This document shows, piece after piece, positions 34,344 to 46,212 of a stretch of DNA of 64,000 bases. Source of the stretch: Kingdonia uniflora (Eukaryota > Streptophyta > Magnoliopsida > Ranunculales > Circaeasteraceae). The translations under genes and the position numbers were made by a program. How positions within the stretch are numbered: position 1 is the stretch's first letter; every line of letters starts with the position of its first letter. Under the pieces are notes generated by a model. It did not search any database. It was not told the origin of the DNA and saw only the letters and a program-made list of their open reading frames with translations. Location: the NCBI GenBank assembly GCA_014058105.1, contig JACGCM010002086.1, forward strand, positions 806,001-870,000, written 5' to 3'.

Positions 34344-36002
34344 TCATCTCCATGCGCACGAGGAGACCAAATCCCTATCCATCCATCCAAGATACAGAGC
34401 CCCATCTCTCTCTTCTAGTCGATATTTCTTGCTGTAATTGTCCAATAGTGTTTTGATGGTTGTATTGACCACGGAGCTCAGAGAATACGGAGTAAACCCT
34501 GCCATTCTAAACCTGGACCTCCATTTTCTGAAAAGCTCGTGTCTTTCGACCCTCTCAGCACCTTCACATGCTATGATATTTACTATGTCACGGGCTAAGC
34601 AATGTTGCTCGACGTTAATCCGTTCCTTATGGTCCCTAGGGAGCATCACATCAATGGACTCAAAAATAGCGGTATAATAGCTTAGTGTCTCTAGGAACCG
34701 AGGGAAGAATGGGGAAGTGTTGGTGTTAGATTCTTGCTCTACTAAGGTAACTACCTTGGGTGACAAACTCTTAACAAGTCTCAAAAGACGATCACGATAG
34801 TTTTGAGTGCTCACACTTTCGTCCGGTAAATGGTGCAGCATAAATGGGAAGTTAACCGCAATAGCCTCCCCAGGTCTTACACCCAAATCCCCTAGCTCAA
34901 TCTTACTATCGCACATAGCTGCAGTGTGGAATTCAAAGGGAACATTCTTTGACTCTGCAAGCTCCAAAAGCCTTTGTCCCACAATTTGAAGTCCTCCACC
35001 ACGAGCATAAGCAGAATTGGAATCATCAATACCCGTGATGCGGATATATGGGGGGCCAGAAGGGCGAGCCGCTAAAGCCTGAATCAAGCTGATCCATTGG
35101 GTTCCTTGTGCTATCTGGAAATCAATAATATGGATACGGTTTTCGTCCTTCACAGCTTCTGCTATTGCTCCATTAGCAGACATGTACCCGAACTTGAAAA
35201 AAGGGCAAACCTCGTATAAAAGATGCATGTAGGAGAGAAGTTCAGAACTTAAGGGTTCACGGCATCTTAGGGATTTGTATATAGAACTACCAGATGAAGC
35301 CAATCTAGCAATGAGTCCTTCCAACATGTACGCGCTCAACCGTTGAATCGGATCTCCAGACACAGAGACCATCGTCCTTAACTCCCCAATCAACTTATCG
35401 ACTACTAATAAATCATGATCTGATACAGCTTTTGCACATGCAATTAGCAATTGCTTTAAGTCTCTACTTGAGATCACCTCCATCACTTGCTTCCACTTGT
35501 CAGCCTCGGACAGGGCTAGCTGAGGTCCATGCCAGCTGTCAATGGTATCTAAATCAGGACCCAACATTACCGCTTCCAATTCTCTCAGTTTGTGCCTAAA
35601 TTCATGAAAATCCTCTGTTACGCATGATACGCTGATTGGTGATCCATAGGTGTTTTGAGATTCTTGCTGTGATATTGGACTCCCATTGGGCGAAAAGCTA
35701 AGGGTAGACGGAGAATTATAGGTTGCGTAACTTCCGGCAGCCGAAGACGATTCAAATGTACAGTGATTGGTTCCCTGGCTGCTGTCATCAGAACATAATT
35801 GGCAATCAGAACTTTGGAAACTCTGAGGAGTGCAGTAGGGACCATCTTCTTGGATAGGTTGGTAGTATAAAGTACCAGGATTCTGAGCAGTTTGCGTCGC
35901 AGAATAGCCTACTATCTGACTTAAGTCGGTAACTTGGAAGCCATTGTAATACTGGTGTTTGTTTCTAGATGAAGCACTCTCGGACCTTAGTTGAGAACTC
36001 AT
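34344..36002 (-). CDS. GRAS transcription regulator, PAT1 subfamily
   Basis: Intact single coding exon of 552 residues. The variable N-terminus is Ser/Gln-rich and contains the PAT1-branch conserved block SCVTEDFHEFRHKLRELEAV. The GRAS domain (about 175-552) follows in order: leucine heptad I with SSRDLKQLLIACAKAVSDHD; VHIID motif as HIIDFQIAQGTQW; leucine heptad II; PFYRE region with SPFFPRFLETL and FESIDVMLPRDHKERINVEQ; and SAW region with WRSRFRMAGFTPYSLS, YRLEERDGALYLGW, ending CAWR. This matches Arabidopsis PAT1, SCL5, SCL13 and SCL21, which act in phytochrome signalling; the exact orthologue is not settled. Subcellular site by family: cytoplasm and nucleus. The leader appears split by an intron of about 1.3 kb. 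Confidence 0.95.
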   Translation of the reverse strand: MSSQLRSESASSRNKHQYYNGFQVTDLSQIVGYSATQTAQNPGTLYYQPIQEDGPYCTPQSFQSSDCQLCSDDSSQGTNHCTFESSSAAGSYATYNSPSTLSFSPNGSPISQQESQNTYGSPISVSCVTEDFHEFRHKLRELEAVMLGPDLDTIDSWHGPQLALSEADKWKQVMEVISSRDLKQLLIACAKAVSDHDLLVVDKLIGELRTMVSVSGDPIQRLSAYMLEGLIARLASSGSSIYKSLRCREPLSSELLSYMHLLYEVCPFFKFGYMSANGAIAEAVKDENRIHIIDFQIAQGTQWISLIQALAARPSGPPYIRITGIDDSNSAYARGGGLQIVGQRLLELAESKNVPFEFHTAAMCDSKIELGDLGVRPGEAIAVNFPFMLHHLPDESVSTQNYRDRLLRLVKSLSPKVVTLVEQESNTNTSPFFPRFLETLSYYTAIFESIDVMLPRDHKERINVEQHCLARDIVNIIACEGAERVERHELFRKWRSRFRMAGFTPYSLSSVVNTTIKTLLDNYSKKYRLEERDGALYLGWMDRDLVSSCAWR

Positions 36003-36092
36003 TGGTACGACAGATATATGGACGCTCTTGGCTATAAAATTTGTGACTCCATCTTTATTGTCATAGTCTCAAAACAGAGGCAGTGCAATCTG

Positions 36093-37425
36093 AAACATAG
36101 ATTAAATTATACAGTAAGCTTAGATTAAAAAAAAGTATCACAAAGACTACAATTATTTTTTGAAGAAAACGTAGAAATTGATTTGAAGGAAAGTTGCAAG
36201 AAGAATCAAAGTCATAATAACTCCCAAGTCCTCTCATATTGGATACAATACTTAAAGGAGATTGTTGGAATGCAGAACTCCAGGAGTCCAATTTACGAGA
36301 TTTCTCACTCTTGAACTCAAATAGTTGTTCATCCCGAACTCCACAAGTCCCTCTTATCTAATCCTATATATGAACAACTATTTGAGAGCCAACAGACGCT
36401 CTCAAATTTCCCGAGAAACAAAAAACTTAGGTTAGATAGGGAAATGACTGAATAAGGATTCGTCCGCCAAGTAGATAATGCATTCATGTCAAGCATAAAA
36501 CAAGAAAGCGGGGGGCATTTTGTGTGATGAAGTGAGAAATATTGATTCCCAAAGGGTCTGTCCATCACCATAAACAATAACTGGTACCTTACATCTCTAT
36601 CTTCTGTGGAATAACCAAGAAACAGTTGATGTAGGAACAACTAGCCCAAGAGACATCCCAGACAACAAATTCTATCAGCATAAAAAAAAGTTTTCTCCAC
36701 TAGAATGCAAAATTCAATGAAAAAACAATAAGAAAAGTTTCATAAAACAAATAGAAACTAAATTCTTCCAAAGTATCCCTTAAAGTCTACATGAAATATG
36801 TACACATCAAAATCAAATACCAGATATATCATCAATTCATCATATATAATTTGCTAAGAAAGGGAGGTGACAAAAACTTCAAACTAATGTCAAAGCTCCA
36901 CCATGAAGATAAGAACCAAAAATAACACCAATGAACTCAAAACTCAAAAGCAATGAAACAAAAATCAAGATGAACCTTCTTTAGATAATTAGATGCAAAA
37001 ACACATCATCTTTCATAAATATCCCACCAACCCAATTCTGCAAATCATAAATTGTACAACCCAACAAAATCAGTTGAATTTTCTGAGTCATAAATACACC
37101 ATCTTTTACAAAAATCTCACCACCCCAATTTTGCAAATCATAATTGCTCAAATTTCTCCCTCAGATTCCTTAAAAAAAAAAAAAAACTTTTAGAATAACC
37201 TCATCAACCCAGTCTTGCAGATCACACACAAATTAAGAAAAACTATCTAAACAAAAAAAAAAAAAAAAATCCAACTCAACCCAACAAACCTTATCTAATG
37301 AGATAGTAATCTAAAACAAAAACAGAGAAACAGCAAGAATCTTAATTAGCTAGGTTGCAAAACATGAAGAAACTAATGAAGAATATGTTGATTTGAGTGG
37401 TAAAACAGAAGAATATTTGACATAC
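36093..37425 (-). other. Probable 5' UTR intron of the GRAS gene
   Basis: On the minus strand a donor AAAG/GTATGTC at 37425 and an acceptor TTTCAG/ATTGCACTGCC at about 36093 bracket an AT-rich, T-rich stretch (minus strand) without coding potential. PAT1-branch genes commonly have leader introns. The upstream leader exon would be 37426 to about 37480, with a TATAAAAA-type motif around 37497-37505. Confidence 0.55.
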
Positions 37426-37673
37426 CCTTTGATGAAAGTTTGATTGAGCTGAGAGCTATAAGACTAGAATAATTATCAGAAAAATATAAGGTATTTTTTA
37501 TAGTTCACAAATCACAACATGGTCTGTCTATTAATAAATACTCTTATATTTTGTCAAAACTACTTCGCTGCCACCCCAAGACTACTGCATGAAACTGTGG
37601 GTTTGTTTTATGTTACCGCCATATTTTAGTTTGACTTAATTACCCTCTATTAACAATATACACCGACCTCCAA

Positions 37674-37717
37674 GGATGAAGATGAAGATGAAGATGAAGA
37701 TGAAGATGAAGATGAAG
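37674..37717. repeat. (GATGAA)n microsatellite
   Basis: About seven perfect GATGAA units in the spacer upstream of the GRAS gene. Confidence 0.9.
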
Positions 37718-37775
37718 TAGGCCCTCTAGGAATCAAGAAATTCTGTTTATTTCTCTAGCATTTTTCTTCTTTTTT

Positions 37776-38020
37776 CTCTATAGGTGTTCAGGCCACAACC
37801 AGACTGTTAACACCCAAGTTCCGACTAAATTCTCTAGGGCTCATGCAATAGCCCGCAAACCACACGAACCGAACAAGTTGACATACCAACCTTGAAGCCC
37901 ACCAGTGGTGAGAATCAAACCCTGCATGCACCCAGTTAGGTGTTACCCTATCTAGGTTACGAGATACCAAGTGGAGCCATAGTCGTTCGAGATAATCAAA
38001 TGATGTCATAACAAACGATG
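37776..38020 (-). mobile_element. Candidate tRNA-derived SINE
   Basis: The minus strand reads TGGCTCCACTTGGTATC (A-box-like), then GGGTTTGATTCTCACC (B-box-like) about 60 bases on, followed by a tRNA-unrelated body. The region carries an open frame that is not a recognisable protein. No clear target duplication or 3' tail located, so the call is tentative. Confidence 0.3.
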
Positions 38021-41000
38021 TTGGAATTTTAATTCACCGTGTAAAACAATTTTAATTCAAGTGGCATTTTCTGCAATTATAATGAGCATGAGGGGGGGTT
38101 AGACCAGAGTGATGGAGTCAATATTGAACTGGAATGAATCCGGTTTCCACGAAACATCTGAGGACCTTCTCCTTTTTGGTAAACTCAGTGACATCGACTT
38201 TCATCAAACAACCTCTTTTTGCTTTTCCACTGTTGAGAATCCAAATCATTCTTCAAATTAACTTAAACATGTAAAGTTAAGGTCTCCATCAACTTTAATC
38301 ACACAAAGTTGTGTACTTATCTCCCTCTGATTTGCATGAGTCCATGACCGGTCGGTACACGCATTAATATGCCCGGGTTGCATATTAATATGCTCATCTA
38401 AATAACATGACATACCTAGTTACGTAGCCTCGCCTATTGATGTACACTTGGTGATTGTTTGAAGTGTAAGTTATATATAATCTTAAGATGATGTGGTTTC
38501 AAGAAATTGTAATGTAGTTGAGAAGGTTTGAAAAGGACTATAGGAGAGGCAACTTTATCTTTTTATCATCACATATCAAAGCAAACCTTAATTAATTATG
38601 TTTTGGAATCTTGTTTAAGAGGAAAGCAATATTTTTTTGCATGGTTGTATACTTGTATACAAAAAGTGGCACCACTTAGCCCCACCTTCCTTATCTCCAA
38701 ATTCTCCCTTTTTTTCTCACAACCTCTTGTTATGGCATCATTGTTAATCTACTTGAACAAGTAATCAAGAACTAATCAAGTTTACCTGTATACTCAATAG
38801 ATATTATCCATCATAGATTAGTCTAAGAAGATTAGTCTTAGAGAACTCTCTAAATCAAATGCTTGACTTGTTCATGCATTCTTCACCTACCTAACGTTAT
38901 AATTCAACATCAGGCACGTAGAACCTTGCACGGTTGCACCTCAAAATATAAGATCCTGGGGCTACTCTTCTCATAGTCAATTGGTTTTGAGATGGACCCT
39001 CCAGTTCTAATACTTACTTCTTAATCCTCTTTAAGCAAACAGGTCCACCGTAGATTAAGATAGGCCATACATTCAGATCTTCACGAACAATGTATCCAAA
39101 GCATATTGTCCTCAGCTCAGATTGTGATGTCCGTAATTTACCGTGTTGGCATCACATGAGTTTATTGTAAAACAACGATCAATATCATGGGGACTCATGA
39201 TAAGGTACATCCTTGTGCAAATCAAATTTAATTTGCAATTGCTTCTAAAGGGACAAAACACTATTAAGTGTTTTTGAAGAAGGACACGCCTTCGTTGAAA
39301 ATGGTTTCAGTCTAATGAAGGGTGTTGTATTTATTTTCTCATAAATAGTAGTCAAAGTCACAAAATAAAGAAAGTTGTTCGGAACATTATCATCTAACAG
39401 ACACTAAGTATGTAACATAGTAGTTATATCGTTACAAAAGAAAAGTACGTATTTTATATTTATTTTCGATATTAGTTTAGATCTTATACGACACATAAAT
39501 CATACAATTGTAACACTTTATTTATCGGAAACGTCGCTTCAAGTTTCATGAGTTCAGCTGAAGTGTACTTAAGTTAAAACCCAAGATACTGGCCTGCAGA
39601 CCTAACAAAGCAATACTATTTGCAGGATTCATCTGGAGTCAGAATTTATCATAATTTTCCCGGACTTATAGTCTGGCTCTCGGGCAGGTTTGAATTTGAG
39701 CCGAAGTAACGCTTGGCAGGTGGCCTGTGTGGGTGAAGAGTCGATCTCAAGTCCTTTGTGCTACCTGAGGCGTGGTCCCTTACCGCTGATCCACCCTTGT
39801 TGGTTCAGACTTACGAATTAAATTGTTGTTGTTTGAGATAACATCAGGTTTGTTTACTGGGACCAATACTTCATGTTAGTGGCGATGATCACGGTTTCTG
39901 TCTGCTGTAAGAAATTTCAGCATTTGACTGCAATGTTCTTCCACTTTTTAGTTAACTCCCGAAGTCTGTGAAGTCCCCTTGTATGTAAATTCACCAACAC
40001 TGTAAGTTCCTAGCCAGAAGTACAATTTCATCGCAAACATAGGAAGGAATAGCATATCAATGTGTCTCATATGTCCCTCCGTCTTTTTCATGGGGTTTCG
40101 TCTATTTTTAACAATAAGAATGATGTCTTCATTGCATTTAGTCCAACCCTAAATTCAAAAGTTTGTAAATCAAAAGCTTGACTTTTTTCATGCGCTCACC
40201 AAATTTGTACGGATTCATGGAGATTTACGCACTAAATTTCCAGAAGAAAAGTACTTCAATCTCAACTTATACCTCAGAGTTTGTTAAGGAGGTCCTACCC
40301 CTACTCTTTGTTGTTGATATTATGTATAAACTTAATTTTCAAAGACAAGTTGGTATAAGAATGGCTTTTAGTCTGATGAAGTTGTTGCTGTTTATTGATA
40401 AATATTAGTTTAAGTCAACTAAAATTTCCCCAGCTCCTTTGTTGCCTTGTTTTAGATGACTAAATACACCTAATTATTAAGTTATGTTTTCGTTTTATAT
40501 TTTGCACAGAACATGTGAATTACACGGTTCATATGGCTGTATTTATTTATTTCTTGGAATGTCTCTTAAGGCTTTAGATTCATCAGTAATTTAAGTGTTA
40601 AATAGCTTATTCACTGGAGAGTACAATAACTCCAAGAGAAATGTGTAAAACATGTAGAAAACATATTATAGACAAGCGCAAAACATCTTCAGCTTAACCG
40701 CTTACTTGTGTCCCCAGTTTATGACGATCATCACAGTTAAGTACACATTAAAAAAAAACACCCCACCATGGTACTGCTAAGAGCTTCAAGTTTTTGTATA
40801 AAAGAAAAGAAAAAAAGGAGAAGAAGCTGAAAATGGTCAAAAGAACACCCTGCATAATGCCTATGTAATGTCCAACTAATACTTAAATATTCTTGTCAAA
40901 GATTGTGAGCCCTTATACTCTAAATTTGTTTTATTAATAATTGCCGCCATATATATAGCTGGAATTTCAATATTAGTGTCTCTGGAAGGTATTATCTTGT

Positions 41001-42508
41001 CCTAATAAGCCAAAAAAAAAAAGGCGGTACCTATTTTTATAGAAATTGTGTATTTCAACAGATATATGTCGTCTTATGTCGTTAATTATGCGGAAGATTG
41101 ACCTTTCATTGTCAAAGTACAGTAAGATAACATTATACAAAGAAGCTGTTCATAACATTACCTTTTCTTAGTAACCAAATAAATATATTTCTGATAGTTT
41201 CTTATTTTTCTACGACAATGAGATATTGATATATCACTAATATTTATTCCGTTAGATCGGTATCAAAGTAGACATATATTAACCAAGTTAACAAAGAGGA
41301 AGACTGAACACCCATAGATAAAAGGAAGTTTACTGTTAGTGACATCCTGATAACCATCAAAGAATTGGTGGATGGATGGGTGTCATGTTCTAAGATGGGA
41401 GGCTTAAGATTCGAGGACGTGCTAGATGGATCATTTTGAAAACTAGTGTTCTGTGTGAACCTATAATTTCCCTCTCCCGCCTTGTATGTTCGCCTTATTT
41501 CTTCTTCTTTTTCACAGGTTGAGCCCTTTTATCTTCCTTTCATACCATTCGTACAATTCTTTTCAAATGGGATGCACTATATTTGTAAAATATGTAAGAA
41601 GGAAGATTGAAAATAGAAAAAGAATGATACAACTTAGCAAAGTGAGCCCTTTTATTTTTCATTTATACCATTCATGCAATGCTCTTCAAATCGAAATTAC
41701 AGATATCACAAAATGTAAAGGTACCAAACCTAGCGAAGTATATGCCAAATGGAAGAGTTTTTGACATCTCTTAAGACGAGAAAACAAAAATCTCTCCTGT
41801 GTATCTGCGGTAGGGAGTCACTGAGATACACATAAAGAACCCACAATATGTATATCGATGACCAAGTATGACGACAAGACACAAGACAATGATGTTTTCA
41901 CATCTCTTGGGACATAATTTGTTTCCCAAGAGGGAGAAGAGTCTTGACCAACATCCAGGTTTCAAGAACATATACACTCATTAGGAATCTCCTCCTGACA
42001 GATAGTTGACACAGAAGGATGCTTCTGTCTTACTGGTATTAGAAATCGATCTTAATTCTCATCAAATCCATTTTAATCACTTGATATATGACATCTTAGA
42101 TGAATAGGATGACGAAATAGAAACTACCTTTCTTGCCCTCAAATTCCCTTCTTTAGTTCTTTTTCTTATCTCTCAACAATTGCAAGTGAATTCAGCCCAA
42201 AAATTATAAGACCAACAAGGAAAATGGCCTTGAATTACCAACCACTGATCAAAAGAAGAGGATAACCAAAGTACTCGGAAGATGGCAAGAAAAGTGACTC
42301 GGGTATTTCTAGTAAGTAGTAGTGTGATAAATTGATGGATTACATATTTACTAAAAGTCTATAACATCGAGCAACCACAAACAATTTGGAGTGAACTGTT
42401 AAAATCGTGTCCAAACAAATTGGGTAGCGAAAGAAACGAATCCCAGAGGAAGCTTTAGCACCCAGGAATAAGAGAGATGAAATGGAGAATCTAATAAGAT
42501 TTTGATTC
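38021..42508. other. Long gene-poor stretch
   Basis: About 4.5 kb with no supported gene. It contains a second SINE-like segment near 39655-39805 and a diverged tandem duplication of about 120 bp at 41515-41700 (AGCCCTTTTAT, ATACCATTC and CTTTTCAAAT or CTCTTCAAAT blocks). Scattered open frames (38528-38764, 40178-40408, 41486-41764, 42340-42549) have no family features. Confidence 0.4.
39655..39805 (-). mobile_element. Second candidate tRNA-derived SINE
   Basis: The minus strand carries GGTGGATCAGCGGTAAGGG (A-box-like) and, about 45 bases later, GAGATCGACTCTTC (weak B-box-like), then ends in a sequence unrelated to tRNA. Orientation is the same as the candidate at 37776-38020. Weak evidence. 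Confidence 0.25.
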
Positions 42509-42516
42509 ATCAAGAC

Positions 42517-43520
42517 CAAGGGTTTTTTTTTAATCTGGATTAATTCCAAGAAAATATATTTACGACCCGATTAATTCGAGTATAATCCTTCTGAACTTTT
42601 ACTTAAAAAAACACAAATTTCCTGAAAAAATCTCCAAACAATTAAAGATTAATCCAAATTAATCTTGTTTTAGTCTCAAAAATAATCCACTCATAATATT
42701 TTAGCCAAATCTCATCTAGATACTGCAAAAATCATATTTAATCCCGATTAAATCGAGATTAAAATGAGATTAATCAAGATTAAATCTATTGTTGGGCCAT
42801 AAGGCCTTGAGTAAAAATAAAGATAAATTATGTTATGGGTCATACCCCTTCTACCAAAGTTACAGTGAAGAGTATGACTCACAAGGATCTCTATTTAGAT
42901 CTTCAGACCCATATACCCAAACATCCCACTATGATTATGGGTATGGGTATGGTTATGCACACCGTCAGAGGTATGGGTATCCGTCGGAGCAGGCATATGA
43001 TGCTTCTAACCCTATAACATTTGAGAGGTCGCAAAGAAACATATCGGTATTGGGTTGTCTGCCGCTCGGAATTCTTTAGTACATTCCGCATGTAGTGTAC
43101 GACGAATACATATGTCAATACATGCATAGATACGATGGGACAAACGTGACGTAGGCCCAGTATGTTGTTCATATTAAAGATCAAGAGAGGGCAAATATCC
43201 AAGAACAAGAAAGTCACTCGAATTATTATTAACTTTTCAACTTATGTAATAAATAATTTTAATCGTAATATGGATATTTTAAGTCTATTAATTTTATTAT
43301 TTTCTTTTAAAGATCATCCACATATTAGCAATTTATTCATTTTCATTAACCTACAATTAATTGTGATTAATTATACGATTAAACTCGACTAAATGCTATT
43401 AATTTTACGCTTAATTCAAACAAAAATGAAGGAAAAATAAACCATAATCTCCGATTTTCACCGATTAATCTTTTTTTCAAAATGGGAGATTAGTACCTAG
43501 ATTTCGATTAAAAACCCTTG
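42517..43520. mobile_element. hAT-type DNA transposon, non-autonomous, with 8-bp target duplication
   Basis: The left end CAAGGGTTTTTTTTTAATC and right end GATTAAAAACCCTTG form terminal inverted repeats. They are flanked by an exact 8-bp direct repeat ATCAAGAC at 42509-42516 and 43521-43528, the target-duplication length of the hAT superfamily. Subterminal regions on both sides are full of GATTAAT and ATTAATC motifs. The interior has a frame (42789-43079) with an Asp-Tyr-Gly-Tyr repeat. It starts with TTG rather than ATG and matches no transposase I know. The element is about 1.0 kb and looks non-autonomous. Confidence 0.85.
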
Positions 43521-43528
43521 ATCAAGAC

Positions 43529-44258
43529 AGCAGCTCCATATGCCTCCCAAACCCTCACAGAAACCCCATTGTTAACTATGACCCTAACATCCATCCACTG
43601 GTGATACAAACATCTGAATGCATCAAACTGCATCTTAAGATTTCATTCTTGATGATATGCATTCTGGGAGTCCGGTATCAAACTTTTGTTACGAATAATT
43701 GGATATTCCCCTGAAACAAATATATATGTTAAGAAGCAAGGCTTAAGGACGAGGGTCAGTTTCTACTATGTTGTGCAGTATGATAATATTGGGTGGAGAA
43801 GTACCAAAGTGACTATGAATGTGGATTGGATAACAAAGATTAGTGATGTTTTAAGTGTAACATGAGGATCCTACAACTTGTGAGAAAGTGAGGTTATCAG
43901 GAGCATATTTTGTTGTGTTTTCTTGTAATAAGGACCATTAACCATATGTTCTTCACTTTTTTCGCATTTATATTTCGCTTGTGTTGTCTTTCCTTTTTTT
44001 TCAGTACATATTAATGTTTATCAAAAAAGAACAATTGAGGTAATAACCCGTAATACAGACCACTTAATTATGCTCCTAGTACCAATTTCCCAATTGTTTA
44101 AGAAAAATTAACCCAAAAAACCAATACTTGTGCAAATCAAGTCAAGCTATAACATTCACCGAACAATTTTAGTATCGAGATCACTACACAACATTTAAAT
44201 AAAGTAAACAAAATAACTAAGCAAAAAAAAAAAAAAAAACGGGTAAACCCCAAATTTC
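43529..44258. other. Spacer downstream of the complex I subunit gene
   Basis: AT-rich, including the 3' UTR of the minus-strand gene ending at 44259. Nothing else recognised. Confidence 0.4.
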
Positions 44259-44713
44259 CTACTTGTTATTATACCGAGCTACCTCATCACCGTTAGAAAG
44301 TAACCCCATGAGCCTCCCGGAAGAATTCTGGTACGCGCACATAAACCCACCCCAAATCCCAATCAGACCTCCAGTCACCATCGACGCACGTCTAGTGTTT
44401 GACTTTATTCCTGAAAGAAAACATCATCAAACAAATAAACCCTAAACTCTCTGCCCCAGAGAGGGAAAACTGGGGAGAGGGTGTTTGAGGAATTGTTACC
44501 AGTGAGATACCCAGCCGCGAGGGAGATGCCTGTAACGGTGGCGAAGCGAACATAATCGAGATTGTTGAAGTTTGATATTGTTTTGGTAATGGGTGGGTTT
44601 GGATCGATTACTGGGTATTTGGGATTTCTTGATGATGATGATGATGGTTTGGTGTTTGATTTCTCATTTGGGTTTTCGGATGATGTTGTTGTTGTAATGG
44701 TGTTTTTGCTCAT
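44259..44713 (-). CDS. Mitochondrial complex I 21-kDa-type subunit
   Basis: Two minus-strand exons, 44713-44500 and 44410-44259, join in phase 1 across an 89-bp intron to give 121 residues. The first about 28 residues are a Thr/Ser/Asn-rich leader. The family block then begins: NPKYPVIDPNPPITKTISNF, LDYVRFATVTGISLAAGYL. Exon 2 continues SMVTGGLIGIWGGFM, CAYQNSSGRLMG and NGDEVARYNN. This matches the plant NADH-ubiquinone oxidoreductase 20.9/21-kDa subunit (PF10785 type) as I recall Arabidopsis At4g16450. The glycine-rich hydrophobic stretches fit a membrane-associated accessory subunit. Head-to-head with VPS11, with MITEs filling the shared upstream region. Confidence 0.9.
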
Positions 44714-44741
44714 TGTTCTTCGTTTTGTTCTCTCTTGTTAA

Positions 44742-44751
<10 letters not shown>

Positions 44752-44772
<21 letters not shown>
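44752..44772. repeat. (GA)n tract
   Basis: Simple GA repeat in the leader or promoter region of the complex I subunit gene, next to a CGCGCGCG stretch. Confidence 0.9.
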
Positions 44773-44773
<1 letters not shown>

Positions 44774-45143
44774 TTCGCGCGCGCGGGAAGAGAGATGTTG
44801 GAATATTTTTGTAGTTTTGTGCCAGATAATTTGGCTATTTTAAAAGAAGTAGCCGAATAATATGGCTTCTATGTAACTGTAATAGTAACCACTGGTGACT
44901 TGCAAACGACCGGGTGATGAGAGATGACGGAGAGAGGAGGGAGCTTAGTTTGGGAGATGGAGATGGGGGAGAGATGAAGAAGAAGAAGACAACCGGATGG
45001 ACAATTTTTTTGACATCTTTAGCTTTAATCTAAACCTTCGTTTGATAAAATGTAATTGAAGTCAGAACAAGTTGCTAGGCGATTTCACTTGTTTCAATAT
45101 ATTAATTGACATTCTAAAAGAAAAAGCATGTCCCACGAACTTG

Positions 45144-45540
45144 GAGCATCTCCTAAAGTGCCTCACTGACTTGCTTTTCAAGATGCCACATAAGATTTTC
45201 GAGCTCCAACTACACCTCGCTGACTTGGATTTTCAACTCAAAATGTAAGCAAGACTCAACTTTGCTTTCTTATGTCGCGATTGGGCGCCTAAGTGTTGGG
45301 CATTTATTTGTTTTATAATTGGGTGCCTAAGATTTGGGCGCCTAATTGTTTTTGTTCACACAAATTTCAAATCGAACGCCTAACAGTTAGGAGCCTGTCA
45401 TTTTTTTTTTATTTTTTTTTCAACAAAAAAAATGAAACGGGCGGGCAAAACAGTTAGGGCGCTTGTTAAAAAAAACAAGTGAGGTACTGTTACAAGAAAT
45501 AGAACCTCACTCACTTGAATTTGGCTTTTTCTCAACTGCA
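45144..45540. mobile_element. MITE family B, copy 1, right end truncated
   Basis: Starts GAGCATCTCCTAAAGTGCCT and matches the copy at 52431-52996 through the CGATTGGGCGCCTAAGTGTTGGGC-type middle and the GAACCTCACTCACTTGAATT block. The matching right terminus (CACTTTAGGAGAT...GCTC) is missing. No coding capacity. Confidence 0.65.
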
Positions 45541-45653
45541 AAACTTCTTTAGACACTTGAATTTCCTGGCAAAATTCATACATCTTGCTCTCTATTGTCC
45601 ATTTCTGACATGATGCCTTATTTCTAAGAGAATCAAATTCTACATAGCCTTTA

Positions 45654-46022
45654 GAGCATCCACAGCAGCTAGATACACCCTGACGTAGCAGGTGAATTCT
45701 CAAATCCACCCTCTTTGCCTCCCAGCAGCTAGGTCGATTTGTGACGTGGCGATGAATTTTCTACCTCCACCCTCAGGGTGAATTTTTTATGGATTGATGC
45801 CGCGCAGTTCTGAACTGCATGTTGGGTAATGGACGCTCTAGATGGAGACACGCGGCTAAATCTTATGTTTTTTGATTATGCCGCACAGTTCATAACTGTG
45901 CGTAGTAACGTCAGAATTGCGCGTAGTGATATTTACCTTGATTTGTGATCGAACTGTTATGGGGTGGATTGGATTCACCCTGATTTTGGGCAAATCCACC
46001 CAACGTAGTGTTGTGGATGCTC
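45654..46022. mobile_element. MITE family A, copy 2, with TTA target duplication
   Basis: Left GAGCATCCACAGCAGCTAG and right TGTGGATGCTC termini are inverted repeats. The flanks are exact 3-bp direct repeats TTA (45651-45653, 46023-46025), the preferred TWA target of PIF/Harbinger elements. Interior blocks are shared with the copy at 33.3 kb. Confidence 0.85.
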
Positions 46023-46036
46023 TTAATCTCTACTAA

Positions 46037-46120
46037 GACCATCTCCAGCAATGATTAAAGATGGTCGAAAATTTGAAATTAGATCAAACGCCTAAGTATT
46101 AGGCAGAGTTGGAGATGTTC
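46037..46120. mobile_element. 84-bp miniature relative of MITE family B
   Basis: GACCATCTCCAGC at the left and TTGGAGATGTTC at the right form short inverted repeats, flanked by exact TAA duplications (46034-46036 and 46121-46123). The interior keeps the CGCCTAAGTATTAGGC palindromic core of family B. It ends 116 bases before the VPS11 start codon. Confidence 0.65.
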
Positions 46121-46212
46121 TAACAAGTTTCTCTAAACCCCAATTGGGATCTCAATCTCAAACATTCGATTTCTCATCATAGTTTGATATCTAAACCCTA
46201 ATTGGGAGCTCA

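Noticed and set aside
38021..42508. Hidden multi-exon gene in the gene-poor stretch
   Set aside because: I looked for conserved-motif exons on both strands and found none; the frames are short and without plausible splice connections.
42789..43079. Possible gene inside the hAT-type element
   Set aside because: Starts with TTG, no recognisable domain, and lies wholly within transposon limits. Reported as element content only.
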